From assembly GCA_031216915.1 (NCBI GenBank), contig CM062294.1, positions 27,776,985 to 27,840,984 of the forward strand: a stretch of DNA of 64,000 nucleotides, read 5' to 3'. This document shows positions 33,036 to 44,568 of this stretch, piece by piece (the stretch's first letter is position 1; each line of letters begins with the position of its first letter). The notes beneath the pieces are model-generated. The model made no database searches. It was not told the origin of the DNA and saw only the letters and a program-made list of their open reading frames with translations. The stretch comes from Pictodentalium vernedei. Lineage: Eukaryota; Mollusca; Scaphopoda; Dentaliida; Dentaliidae. A program made the position numbers and the translations under genes.

Positions 33036-36000
33036 ATGAAAGTGTCAATGACACTGTAGCTTAACTTGTGTGTTGTGTTTGATGAAAAGGATAATGTTCA
33101 ATGTTTATGAAAGGATTATGAAATAAGACAAGAATTGTGATAATTGGGAATATGTTCATTTCTGTTCCCTGTATGCTATGTTTATGATAAAAATAATATG
33201 AGGTGTACACTGTACTAAAGATCTGAGGGGTGGGTTAATATGACCTCACAGTTAATATATGTGGCCCTCACAGTTAACATATATCAAAAAAAGTTACCAA
33301 ATTACAATGAAATTATTCCAAAATGAGTCATCCTATAAAGTTACATTAAAATCCCTTCATAAATATGGCCTGTAGACTGTGCTAAAGGTTTTCGGGCTTC
33401 GGGCCCCTGTAGCCGTCAGTTTCCCAATTGCATCCAAAGGGGACGTTCTCATCTAGACATTATATGAAGTCAACCTACCAAGTTACAATGAAATCCCTCC
33501 ATAAATACGATCTGTAGACTGTGCTAAATGTTTTTGGGCTTCAGGCACCTGTAGACATCACAGTTGACCAACCACAACCAAAAGGGGATGTCATCATCTA
33601 GGCATTATATGAAGTCAACCTAACAAGTTACAATGAAATCCTTCCATAAATACGACCTACAAACATGCTAAAGGTTTTTGGGCTCGGGCAGCCATCAAGG
33701 CTGAATGATCATGACCAAAAGGGGACATTCTCATCTGGACACTATTTGGAGTCATCCTACCAAGCTACAATAAAATCCCTTCATAATTATGACCTGTAGA
33801 CTGTTCTAAAGGTTTTCGGGCTTTGGGCCCCTGAAGCCGTCACAGTTGCCCAATCGTGTCCAAAAGGGGACGTTCTCATCTAGACATTATATGAAGTCAA
33901 CCTACCAAGTTACAATGAAATCCCTTCATAAATATGACCTTAGACTGTGCTCAAGGTTTTCGGACTTCGGGCTCGGGCAGCCATCATGGTTGAATGATCG
34001 CAACCAAAGGGGACAATCTCATCTGGGCATCATCTGGAGTGATCCTGCGAAGGTACAATGAAATCCCTTCATAAATATGGCTTGTAGACCGTGTTCAAGG
34101 TTTTCGGGCTTCGGGCACCTGTAGCCATCACAGTTGACCAATCACAACCAAAAGGGGATGTCATCATCTAGGCATTATATGGAGTCAACCTAACAATGTT
34201 CCAATGAAATCCTTCTATAAATATAACCTTTTGCCTATGCTAAAGGTTTTTGGGCTCGGGCACCCATCAAGGCTGAACGATCATGGCCAAAATGGGACGT
34301 TCTCGTCTTGACATTATTTGGAGTCAACCTACTAAGTTACAATGAAATCCCTTCATAAATATGACCTGTAGACAGTGCTAAAGGTTTTCGGGCTTCGGAC
34401 ACCTTTAGCCGTCAAAGTTGCCCAAACATGTCCAAAAGGGGACGTTCTCATCTAGACATTATATGAAGTCAACCTACCAAGTTACAATGAAATCCCTTCA
34501 CAAATATGACTTGTAGACTGTGCTTAAGGTTTTCGGGCTTCAGGCTCGGGCAGCCATCATGGTTGAATAATCGCAACCAAAGGGGACAATCTCATCTGGG
34601 CATCATCTGGAATGATCCTATGAAGTTACAATGAAATCCCTTCATAAATATGACCTGTAGACTGTGCTCAAGGTTTTTGGGCTTCGGGCACTTGTAGCCA
34701 ACACAGCTGACCAATTACGACCAAAAGGGGATGTCATCATCTACGCATTATATGGAGTCAACCTAATAGGTTACAATGAAATCCTTCCATAAATATGACC
34801 TTTTACCTATGCTAAAGGTTTTTGGGCTCGGGCACCCATCAAGGCTGAATGATCGCGATCAAAAGGGGACGTTTTCATCTAGACATTATTTGGAGTCATC
34901 CTACCAAGTTACAATGAAATCCCCTCATAAATATGACCTGTAGACTGTGCTAAAGGTTTTCGGGCTTCGGGCACCTTTAGCCGTCACAGTTGCCCAATCA
35001 TGTCCAAAAGGGGACGTTCTCATCTAGACATTATATGAAGTTAACCTACCAAGTTACAATGAAATCCCTTCATAAATATGACCTGTAGACTGTGCTAAAG
35101 GTTTTTGGGCTTCGGGCTTGGGCAGCCATCATGGGTGAATGATCGCACGTTCTCATCTAGACATTATATGAAGTTAACCTACCAAGTTACAATGAAATCC
35201 CTTCATAAATATGACCTGTAGACTGTGCTAAAGGTTTTCGGGCTTCGGGCTTGGGCAGCCATCATGGGTTAATGATCGCAACCATAGGGGACAATCTCAT
35301 CTGAGCATCATCTGGAGTGATCCTAAGAAGTTACAATGAAATCCCTTCATAAATATGACCTGTAGACTGTGCTCAAGGTTTTCGGGCTTCGGGCACTTGT
35401 AGCCATCACAAATGACCAATCACGACCGAAAGGGGATGTCATCATCTAGGCATTATATGGAGTCAACCTAACAGGTTACAATGAAATCCTTCCATAAATA
35501 TGACCTTTTGCCTATGCTAAAGGTTTTTGGGCTCAGGCACCCATCAAGGCTGCATGATCGCGATCAAAATGGGACATTCTCATCTAGACATTATTTGGAG
35601 TCATCCTGCCAAGTTACAATGAAATCGTATCATAAATATGACCTCTAGAGTGTGCTAAAGGTTTTCGGGTTTCGGGCTCCTGTAGCCGTCACGGTTGCCC
35701 AATCATGTCCAAAGGGGGACTTTCTCATCTAGACATTGTATGAAGTCAACCCACCAAGTTACAATGAAATTCCTCAATAAATATGACCTGTAGACTGTGC
35801 TAAAGGTTTTCGGGTTTTGGGCTCGGGCAGTCATCACGGTTGGCAGATCATGCCCAAATGGGGAAATTCGCATCTAGACATCATAAGGAGTCATCCTACC
35901 AAGTTACAATGAAATCCCTCCACATTAAACATGACCTGCAGACTGTGCTAAAAGTTTTTGGGTTTCGGGCTTGGGCAGCCATCACGGTTGATAGATCATG

Positions 36001-36336
36001 CCCAAAAGGGGACGTTCTCATCTAGGCACTATACAGAGGCATCCTACCAAGTTACAATGAAATTCCTTCATAAATACGACCTGTAGACTGTGCTAATGGT
36101 TTTCGGGTTTTGGGCTCGGGCAGCCATACCGGTTGCCCAATCACGACCAAAAGGGGACGTTCTCATCTAGACATGACCCCAAACCTGCATATGAAATTTC
36201 GTGATGATCAGACAAGAACTGCGGGGTGTAGCCCGTGCTAAAGGAAAATGTGAACAGACGTCACAGACTCACAGACTAACAGACTTCCGCACGCGTGATG
36301 GCAATAGCTTATCTTGACTATGTCAAGTTAAGCTAA
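33036..36336 (+). mobile_element. Helentron-like element with ~20-unit tandem core (copy 3)
   Basis: The 5' end atgaaagtgtcaatgacactgtagcttaacttg and a left unique part match the element at 7,324. From about 33,338 to 36,150 there are about 20 core units of 130-150 bp (mostly 141-146), each with aagttacaatgaaatccc, ctgtagactgtgctaaaggtttt, and gacgttctcatctagacatta. The 3' tail ends in the tagcttatcttgac/gtcaagttaagcta stem. Unit variants recur every four units. No Rep/helicase ORF, so a non-autonomous element (inference). Confidence 0.7.
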
Positions 36337-36373
36337 AAATTAGGTCAGTAGGTGCTTGGGTCATGTAATAAAT

Positions 36374-37480
36374 ACAAAACCACATGTATGTTTCAATGAG
36401 TCGTTTTGTATTCAATTTGTCAGATGTGCGTAGAAAGAAAACATCTCGACCTTCGGTCTCGACGTTTTCTTCCTACGCACATCTGACTCATTGAATACAA
36501 AACGCTGGCCTGGAAATAAGTGGTCGGTCACGGAGAGTGTCCGGCACGAAATGTCGATGTGACCGGCACTAACTGTATCTAACCGGTCATGAATGGCCGG
36601 TGTATTTTTCTCCCAAGTATATTAATTTTTCAGTAATTTTCACATGAGACCTGGTGTTCTGAATCATTAACTATGGCTGTTGATGGTGAATAATTTCCAC
36701 ATTCGAATATATTCTCTAAAATAAATACAAATACAAAATCACAAAACACAAGACAGATTTATAAATGAGAGACGCTCCTTTTGCAATCGAAACTGAAACT
36801 CATTTGTACTCTATTTTTTCTGTGTATATTCTTCGAAAATCGAACCAGATGATCCCCTCCTCTTTCCTTTCCTTTGTGTAATATACTTTCTTTGAAGACT
36901 GTGAGCAGAATTTGTCATAATTTCCAGAAAGCTTTACAGTAATTCAGTAATACTTACAGAAAAATATAACCATTTTTAACTCAGGTGACAGATGTGCAAG
37001 TGCAGATTTTATTTAGTGGCGAGGTTATCTGGTGCCGAAATGATGGGGTTGGTTTTGACCAGGTGCCAGATTTCCCAGCAGGGAGTCGTCCAGCCTCCAG
37101 GTGCGGAGATGTTCAGCATTCAGTTTCAAAGAAATTGTCGCATTGGAGTCCAGTTGTTACGTTTTAAGAAAAAAAAAAGTGACTTTCGTACTAAAGACAT
37201 CCCTGTCATGCAGTTTAATGTTATAAAAGTTAAGTGTCATTTCAATAAAACTGAATGCAGGTAGGCCCTCGTATTTTGTATATTGTTTGCCCTTAGCCCA
37301 ACATAATTTACATGGGTTTAGCCCTAGTTAATGTTTGATTTGGAAACCAAAAAATATGACCGACCCAGGTTACTGTATGACCGATCCGATCATTATGGAG
37401 CCGGTCATTATGACCGATGCACAAAAGAAAATTATTTCCAGGCCTGCAAAACGACTCATTGAAACATACATGTAGTTTTG
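36374..37480. mobile_element. Family L hairpin element interrupted by family K
   Basis: Terminal inverted repeats acatgtatgtttcaatgagt...cgttttg and caaaacgactcattgaaac...atacatgt. The inner palindrome is gtcagatgtgcgtag...ctacgcacatctgac. The right arm is interrupted by 36,505-37,445. Confidence 0.7.
36505..37445. mobile_element. Family K element (copy 2) in family L
   Basis: Ends ctggcctggaaataa and ttatttccaggcct. The sequence outside is acaaaacg at left and gcaaaacg at right. The palindrome partner of this arm carries the motif once, so the insertion duplicated 7-8 bp, as hAT elements do. Confidence 0.7.
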
Positions 37481-37916
37481 TCTATGTATTGTGGTCGGAG
37501 GCACCACAGATCGATACTGGAAAGCTTAAAAAAGGAACATGTACAGTACAGTCAATGTGAACTAGTCATAATCCACGTGTGGACAGTGATGGTCACATAT
37601 GCATTCACCAGGTAATAAAAATCACCATTGGCAAAATTTTAATTAATGAAGCACTAACTTTTCCTTTAATTAGTGTTTGGAATAAAATATTATTTCATCC
37701 GTGTACATGTAAATATTGCCCACCCGTGGAAACTGACCAGTCCAAGGCGACCGTACTGTACTAAAAACCCTGCTATTCACCCAAGTTTTTGCAGTGTGCA
37801 AAATCAGAATAATGCCTAAATATGGTCCTCTAACACTCTACCAGTTAAGCAGCCTTTCTTGTGTCTTGATAGATTTGTAGCCTTTTGCCCTGAGAGGCTT
37901 TTGCTACAGTTGAAAC
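37481..37916. other. Intron sequence, no recognised feature
   Basis: Includes a decayed family B right end (aacactctaccagttaa) near 37,828-37,846. Confidence 0.4.
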
Positions 37917-38220
37917 TAGAAGTCCTGTCACGAATAGTGTGCTTATCTAGGCTTAATTGCACGTTGGAATTGCACGCAATTGCCATATCGAATGGCATCC
38001 AAAGCACGGTAGGTTCTCTTGGTTACTCATAGCAAACACATGCAATGTTTCTGCCAATGGACCTCCGGGTTACCCGGAGGTCCATTGGCTGAAACGTTGC
38101 TTGTGCACAGGCCATATGAACAAAATTTGATAGCTTTACTTGGGTCATAATGCGTACATTAACACACATATCAACGTGCTATTTGTGCGCATTTCGTGAC
38201 AGGACTTCTAGTTTTAACTG
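37917..38220. mobile_element. Family A palindromic MITE (copy 6)
   Basis: TA-flanked, ends cagttgaaactagaagtcctg and ctagttttaactg, full central palindrome. Confidence 0.85.
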
Positions 38221-38577
38221 TAGTTAGTGAATGACCAACCAAAGAATATTTGTTGTAGATATGGAGAAGAATTGATTTTCCATCTTTTTTTTAATTATTG
38301 TTTAATTTTAATTCAGTTTTAATACAAGTTCAGAGGCATTGTTTGAGAAATTACAGTTAAAAGTACATAAATTGAAAAACTTTTTCAGATTATGATGTTA
38401 AGGGGCTGGTCCATCCAAAATAGTAATTTCTTACTTTATACAAACAAAATATTGCACACAGCTTTCGTTGTGCATTATTAGTGTCTTCTCCTTGTGTTCC
38501 ATATACATGGACACAATTGCACTGAATAACAAGGTATTAATTATGAAGGCTCCTTTTATTTTCGTTACAGTTAAAAC
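38221..38577. other. Intron sequence, no recognised feature
   Basis: No gene or repeat structure identified. Confidence 0.4.
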
Positions 38578-38847
38578 TAGAAGTCCTGTCATGAACTGTG
38601 CACTTATCTTAGCTTAATTGCGCGTAGGAATTGCGCACAATTGCCATATCAAATGGCACCCAAAGCACGGTAGGTTCTCCTGGTTACTCATAGCAAACAC
38701 CCGGAGGTCCATTGGCTGAAATATTGCTTGTGAAAAGGCCATATATAAAGAATTCGATAGCCATACTATGGTCATAATGTGCAGATTAACGCGCAGATCG
38801 ACGTGCTATTTGTGCGCATTTCATGACAGGACTTCTAGTTTTAACTG
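38578..38847. mobile_element. Family A MITE (copy 7) with internal deletion
   Basis: Both ends present with TA flanks. About 44 bp is missing on the left side of the centre, so the central palindrome has lost one arm (only cggaggtccattggctgaa remains). Confidence 0.8.
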
Positions 38848-38974
38848 TAACTGGCACCGCCAGCTCCACTGATAGAAAGGATTAAAACTAAATCTGACCA
38901 ACATCGTCATTTATTAATCCTGTCCACACAAGTCAACCATGACCAGCCGGTAGACTAGTAATTATAAGTACACC

Positions 38975-39501
38975 TAAGGCTGCACGGTATATCGATAAAC
39001 TGGTATATACCGGTATTCAAACCAATATCAATAGAATACTGGTATAATTTAAAAAATATCGGTTTATCGTCATTATTTATTTACCCACAATTTAATTTTC
39101 AAGATGTCTTGAGTTTTTTTTAACTGTAGCCCAGAATGAATAATATTATCCCTTTATCCAAGGAATCGTCTGCAACAAACCTGTATCATGTGATCCCTCA
39201 TTGGAACGAGCTCGTTTAGCTCGTTTCAATGAGGGGTCACATGATATAATTTTGTTGAAATCTTAAGGGAAAATCTGATGAACTAAGTTTGAAAATAATA
39301 AATTTTGATATCGTCTGCGTCAAGTAAAGGTTTTTCGAATCGCATCATCAAGGCATGCTAATTCGTTCTGACTGTGATGCCTCGAGACTCGATTGTGGTA
39401 CTTGTGTTCATATATCTGAACAGTTTTCGATATACCGGTATACCGCGGTATTTTTTTAAATACCGATACCGGTATTCAGTTTTGAATATCGTGCAGCCGT
39501 A
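38975..39501. mobile_element. Non-autonomous hAT-like element (opposite orientation)
   Basis: Ends taaggctgcacggtatatcg and gaatatcgtgcagccgta. It matches 31,950-32,821 reversed, without that copy's family A insertion, and contains a family C-type hairpin at about 39,180-39,265. A clear target duplication was not seen. Confidence 0.75.
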
Positions 39502-39674
39502 CACCAGCCCAATGGGTGATGACACCAGTGTCAGTCCACTCAATGGGTGTCAGAGTACCATTACACTCTGTGCATACAGTAGCACATTTGCGATATACAC
39601 ATGTTCATGTGCATGTATTAACAGGGCATTGTAAAGCCCAAGAGTGCATAATTTTGCGGATTCATGGCTCATAA

Positions 39675-40227
39675 CTGGTTGAGTGCTGGAAGCCCATATT
39701 TGGGCTTTACTCTGAAGTGCTGGTACTTCAATTTCAAGGCTTCATATTCTGTGGATGTGCTTAATTTATCTTTGATGTGATATTATTTCATCTGCCTTGT
39801 TACAATTTATGGGAGAGTGCCTACATGTACTGGCACTCTCCCATAAATTGTTATGAGGCAAAGATGCACAAAGAAATTTTAAGGACCAAAAATAATTCAA
39901 CACTCTACAGTTAAAACTAGAAGTCCTGTCACGAATAGTGCGCTTATCTAGGCTTAATTGCGCGTTGGAATTGCGCGCAATTGCCATATCGAATGGCATC
40001 CAAAGCACGGCAGGCTCTCTTGGTTACTCATAGCAAACACATGCAATGTTTCTGCCAATGGACCTCCGGGTTACCCGGAGGTCCATTGGCTGAAACATTG
40101 CTTGTGCACAGGCCATATGTACAAAATTTGATAGCTTTACTTGGGCCATAACGCGTACATTAACGCGCATATCAACGTGCTATTTGTGCGCATTTCATGA
40201 CAGGACTTCTAGTTTTAACTGTACCAG
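39675..40227. mobile_element. Family B MITE (copy 3) with family A inserted
   Basis: Left end ctggttgagtgctgg, inner hairpin at 39,786-39,860. The right end is split: cactcTA then family A, then TAccagttaa. Other family B copies read cactctaccagttaa here, so the A insertion duplicated TA. Confidence 0.85.
39908..40221. mobile_element. Family A palindromic MITE (copy 8), filled site in family B
   Basis: Complete 314 bp copy with intact ends and a near-perfect stem; the empty site is given by the family B copies at 9.9 and 15.7 kb. Confidence 0.9.
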
Positions 40228-40345
40228 TTAACTGTATTTATTATTATTATGGAGTGTGGCGATTCAAACAACGTCAGTCTGGAGTCAACAGAAATGGGGA
40301 GAGGGGTTTAGTTCTCATACATTTATGACTCGCCACTAAAATGTA

Positions 40346-41233
40346 CACCACTACGCAAGCGACTGTTACATGAATATTCTGGGTCCGAGGTGAGACAAAA
40401 GTATTAAACCCACCCCAGATTACGCGGACAATGAAAGCAGTAATTAAATTGGACAAGACATTTGGAGTGAAAGGGATTGACTCCAGAGAGCATAATCGAG
40501 GCATTAACCCTTTACCCAAGGAATCGCCCACATCTGCCTGCCTAATCTGCAGATTCTGCAGCTGAAAAAATATTATTTTTCGGAAAATTTTAACAAAACC
40601 ATATCATGTGACCCCTCTGGAACGAGCTCGTTGAGCTCATTCCAATGAGAGTTCACATGATATGGTTTTGTTGAAATTTTTTGAAAAAAATTAAAAAAGA
40701 TATTTAAATTGAAAAAATTTGTTATCGTTTGCATTGGGTAAAGGGTTAATTGTGAAATAGATTAGACCAAATAAACTACTGCATGTTGATGTCACAGAAT
40801 GTCAGAATGATAACCAGTCATTAATAATTTTCTGAATCAAATTTATGTACGTTTGTGTCGGAATGTTGCAATTTGTCAAAATTTAAAAAAAAATATTCTA
40901 ACTGATTAAAAACATAAATATTTTATGAGTGTTGGTAATGGTAAGGCCAATGTCATTTCGATGAGTTGAAATTGTTGAGTTATACATGTATTTTGACCAC
41001 AAAATTGTGAGAGTCATGTAAAATATGACATTAAGTACATCCTTTTCGCTCAGGTGCCCTAGAAATTAATTACTGCTGTAATCTGTTTGACCGATAATCA
41101 CGGTGATTTTAATATCGTGTCGGACATTGACTCGAGAAACAATCGCCAATATTAGTCTGCAACTTCTCTTAGATCTTGAGTGAAGATATCGTGGACCTGG
41201 GATATTCATGTAATGGTCACTTGCGCAGTGGTG
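40346..41233. mobile_element. Family J element (copy 3) with nested family C
   Basis: Ends caccactacgcaagcgactgtt and ccattacatgaatat-complement ...cttgcgcagtggtg. Contains a family C MITE at the same TTAA as copy 1 but in the opposite relative strand frame of reference. Confidence 0.75.
40508..40745. mobile_element. Family C MITE (copy 4), filled site
   Basis: Flanked by ggcaTTAA and TTAAttgtg. Family J copy 2 reads gcattaattgtg with one TTAA, so the target duplication is TTAA. Confidence 0.87.
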
Positions 41234-41646
41234 TTGGTGTATCAGCACACATTGATTACCCAGTGATATGCAGGTCATTTTGTATCTAATCTGCCACATT
41301 GTATGTGGCCTCCTCATAGGTTCATTACAGTACAGCCACCATGGACTGGTCACTTTCCATATGTGCGGAATATTTCAACAGACGCAATAATATTAGATTC
41401 CAAACACTAATTATAGGAATAATCATCAGAAATGTAATTCAAGAAGCATTGGGTACAACCCAGTGTTTAATTAATTAAAATTCTGTTATGATTTTTATTA
41501 CCTGGTAAATGCTTGCGTGGACATCCATCACTGCCCCAGTGCTGGAAATGAACAAAATTGACGGGTGCAGTTTTATGCTCCAGCAAAATCAGAGACGAGA
41601 GTAAATTGCACCCGTAAATGTTAGTATATGAATTTTTGAGGGAATA

Positions 41647-41960
41647 CAGTTAAAATTAGAAGTCCTGTCACGAATAGTGCGCTTATCTAGGCTTTATTGC
41701 ACGTTGGAATTGCGCGCAATTGCCACATCGAATGGCATCCAAAGCACGGCAGGTTCTCTCGGTTACCCATAGCAAACACATGCAATGTTTCTGCCAATGG
41801 ACCTCCGGGTTACCCGGAGGTCCATTGGCTGAAACATTTCTTGTGCACAGGCCATATGTACAGCATTTGATAGCTTTACTTGGGCCATAACGCGTACATT
41901 AACGTGCATACCAACGTGCTATTTGTGCGCATTTCATGACAGGACTTCTAGTTTTAACTG
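41647..41960. mobile_element. Family A palindromic MITE (copy 9)
   Basis: TA-flanked, ends cagttaaaattagaagtcctg and ctagttttaactg. Confidence 0.87.
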
Positions 41961-41989
41961 TACCATCACCAAACACCAGAAACCTTATA

Positions 41990-42224
41990 TCCCTTTGAAC
42001 ACCAGTGGCCACTTTTGCAGCCAGGAATATGATTCATCATAACGTCATTAAATAGCATGGCTGTTCAGTAAATGTGTGGGGTAGATCAAACTGTATTTTC
42101 ATCGTGCAGCCTCTTGGCTGCACTCTGAAAATATTGATTGGTCTACCCTGAATAATGAATATGGACTTTTCTAATTGCTCCCATTCAACTGGCATGGCAG
42201 ATACCACTAGTGTTCAAAGGGTTA
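41990..42224. mobile_element. TTAA-associated hairpin element
   Basis: Ends ccctttgaacaccagtgg and ccactagtgttcaaaggg; the right side is followed by TTAA, the left target is degraded. The centre is gtgcagcctcttggctgcac. CCC...GGG ends again suggest a piggyBac-like MITE, distinct from family C. Confidence 0.6.
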
Positions 42225-42499
42225 AATGTATAAGGAATTGCTGAATTATGACAGTAACTTGCCACTGGCCACAAAGTGCTGCTTTCTCAAAACAACACAC
42301 ATTTAATTGCCCTCACAGTATATTAGTGCTCCACAATATTTTTCAACAAGTGCATTTTTTAGCTCCCGTAAAACAGAAATCACTGGTGCTGATGGGAGCA
42401 ATTGGACTCATTTCCAGCACTGTTACCCATGTGTGGATTATGACCAATCCACTGCGGCTGTACTCATACCAGGAAATATAAATTTTATAGTAAATTTCC

Positions 42500-42757
42500 T
42501 TTCTTATTATACCTACCGAAATTGTTTCCTACAGGCTTGCACTACAGTGGAAGAACCTAACTCGGATAAAATACTCTTTATTTTAATCTTCCCAAGATTT
42601 GGGAAAGAAAAGTGGTGTAAAAACACCACGAAAAAATAAGCAAAAACTGGGTCAAGCACCATCGGCGCACACCCAGTATGGGACGCTCTTCCATAGTACA
42701 AATCCATGACTTCCGTAAAACAGTGCGCAATGCGTCAATCCGTCATTCTTTTGATTC
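42500..42757. repeat. DIRS inverted terminal repeat (3' side)
   Basis: Complementary to 49,397-49,650 with few mismatches, for example tttacaccacttttctttccc and cgcattgcgcactgttttac in both. Confidence 0.92.
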
Positions 42758-42840
42758 CGAACAACACAGGAGTTATGTGTGATCAGCGGGGAGGAAGGAT
42801 TCTTACCCGAATAAGAAGACGGGAGGGCCTCCATGTAAAC

Positions 42841-42930
42841 AATTTTGGTAGGTATAATAAGAAAGGAAATTTACTATAAAATTGATATTTCTTATCAACC
42901 TACCTCAATTGTTTACTACAGGCTCAATAG
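42841..42930. repeat. DIRS internal complementary region
   Basis: 42,841-42,884 (ggtaggtataataagaaagg...) is the reverse complement of the outer left end 42,481-42,527. 42,888-42,930 (tatttcttatcaacctacc...) is the reverse complement of the outer right end 49,613-49,651. In DIRS-1 this region is thought to template circle closure. Confidence 0.9.
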
Positions 42931-42972
42931 ACAAAAGGCTGGAGGGAATCACATAACCAACCCACACATTAC

Positions 42973-43353
42973 TCAATAGCACTGGGACCGTGGACAGAGG
43001 AGGAGATCCCTAGGCCTATCAAACCATAGCATCATAAACATTAGAAAAGACAATGAAAGATGAGGCATATGGTGAAGTGTGACGCACAGACAGAAAGGGC
43101 AGTAACAGCACAAAGCTGGAACTGACCCTGAAAAAAGCTGAAAGGCTGGGATAGACAACAGCCTGAGCCGAAGAAAGAGGGCCCCAAGGTTCTCTGTCGG
43201 CTCCTGCAACTGTCGCAGATAAAAGGAGAATGTAGCATTTCTCCAAAAGGCTGCCAGAATAACATCCGTCATCCGACAACATGACAGAGTTATTAAAAGA
43301 GGAAGACAAAGCACGCACCTCGTGGCAAAAAAAACAATTGGTAAAACAATCAC
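42973..43353 (-). pseudogene. DIRS tyrosine recombinase, C-terminal catalytic part (frameshifted)
   Basis: On the minus strand one frame gives HEVRALSSSFNN (the H-x-x-R motif of tyrosine recombinases, at about 43,324-43,290). The adjacent frame gives AAFWRNATFSFYLRQL, the usual DIRS/Ngaro context of the catalytic tyrosine. The two motifs are in different frames, so a frameshift separates them. In life the enzyme would integrate a circular DNA copy. An ORF on the plus strand over this stretch is antisense shadow. Confidence 0.75.
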
Positions 43354-43489
43354 CAGTAGCTAGACGAGCGGAAGCTGCACAAATAGCAAGACAAGTCCAT
43401 CAAGAAATGGATGCAGGAGAGATCTGGCATGTGAGAGAACGCATATTCATCCAGGATAAAGGCGTGAACGCCCAGGCTTGGCAATTTCA

Positions 43490-44240
43490 GGAGAGCGATT
43501 TTTTAGCTCTCCTTACTGCCCTCCTGAAAGAATTAAGGAGAGCGAAAAATTGCCCTTCTAAATATTTTGGTCTGGGATGATTGAGATTACATGTATTATG
43601 CTCACATTAAATTTTTGTTGTAAAGCAAAAATGTAATTTAACTTCGAAGTCACATAACATCATGTAATTTCATTTTGAAAGTGGTTTAGTTGTAAAAGGT
43701 AATGGCTTCAACCATACCTGAACACAGTTGCAATCATTTGAAGCAAAATGGGTCACAGCGATATTTTTTTTCTGTCAGTTTAAAGTTCAACAACTGACAT
43801 CACAGTTTGAGGGGTAATTATTCAAGGAATATTGACACTATAATATACTACCATTACTACTATCCTGTCACTTGAAGCACTTGCACCAGGATGTGACTGT
43901 AGATTCAAGCAGACCTGTTGTCAAAGGAAGTCATACGCCTACCACTACCACCTTCAACCCCCAATGGGGGGTTGAAGGTGGTAGTGGTAGGCGAATGACT
44001 TTCTTGGACAACAGGTCTGGGTACACACACAGGTCTTGTCAAGTGTGTGTTCGGTTGTTGAGTGAGACATCTAGATGATAAGAGATTTCGCTTTACCTTA
44101 GCAAAGTTAATAATACCACTGATGTAGTCTGTTGGTTTCAGTTTCAATGAGTTCGTTGAATTGGATACTTAAAATGCTGTGTAAAGCTAATTGCTCTCCT
44201 AAGCTGATTGAGGAGAGAGATTTTTTGCCCTCCTATATTT
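43490..44240. mobile_element. Insertion inside the DIRS recombinase gene
   Basis: This stretch separates the N- and C-terminal parts of the recombinase. Both edges carry a similar segment (gagagcgaaaaattgccctt and gagagagattttttgccctc) next to small inverted repeats (agctctccttac...aggagagc). In the middle is a ~110 bp hairpin (caccttcaaccccc/ggggggttgaaggtg). Type unknown. Confidence 0.5.
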
Positions 44241-44558
44241 TTCAGAATGCCAGGCCTGAACGCCCCTCACCCCCAAGCAGAGCAGCGCCCAAGAAAGTGA
44301 CCATCTTGGAGGAAACTGCAAAGTCCTAGGCTTTTTCAAGGAAAAGAGCTGAACAAGCTTGGAGAGGCAAGGATGCGTGTTGAAACAATGCGGTATCACA
44401 TATGAAAAAATGTCTCCGAAGCATGGACATGTACCCATTGCTGCAGACCCCCAGAAACAAACATATACCAGAAACTCCGCAAGCGGAGTGATCGAAGGAG
44501 TGACAGAAGCAACAGAGTGATCGCACACCATCGACAGAAGAACCTTCCACTTAGCCAC
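44199..44558 (-). pseudogene. DIRS tyrosine recombinase, N-terminal part (frameshifted)
   Basis: One frame gives AKWKVLLSMVCDHSV...ITPLAEFLVYV, the neighbouring frame CSNGYMSMLRRHFF, and the first frame again PPRWSLSWALLCL. These follow the order of the core-binding domain of DIRS/Ngaro recombinases (a KW...F..WC start, a GY.SML segment, a W.L..VL segment), so at least two frameshifts are present. Confidence 0.6.
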
Positions 44559-44568
44559 AGAGGCTAAA

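Noticed and set aside
33338..36150. CRISPR array
   Set aside because: Units are ~144 bp, diverged along their whole length with no unique spacers, in an animal genome.
43281..43580. Plus-strand 99-codon ORF
   Set aside because: It is antisense to the DIRS recombinase, whose H-x-x-R and tyrosine motifs are on the minus strand, and extends into the inserted sequence.
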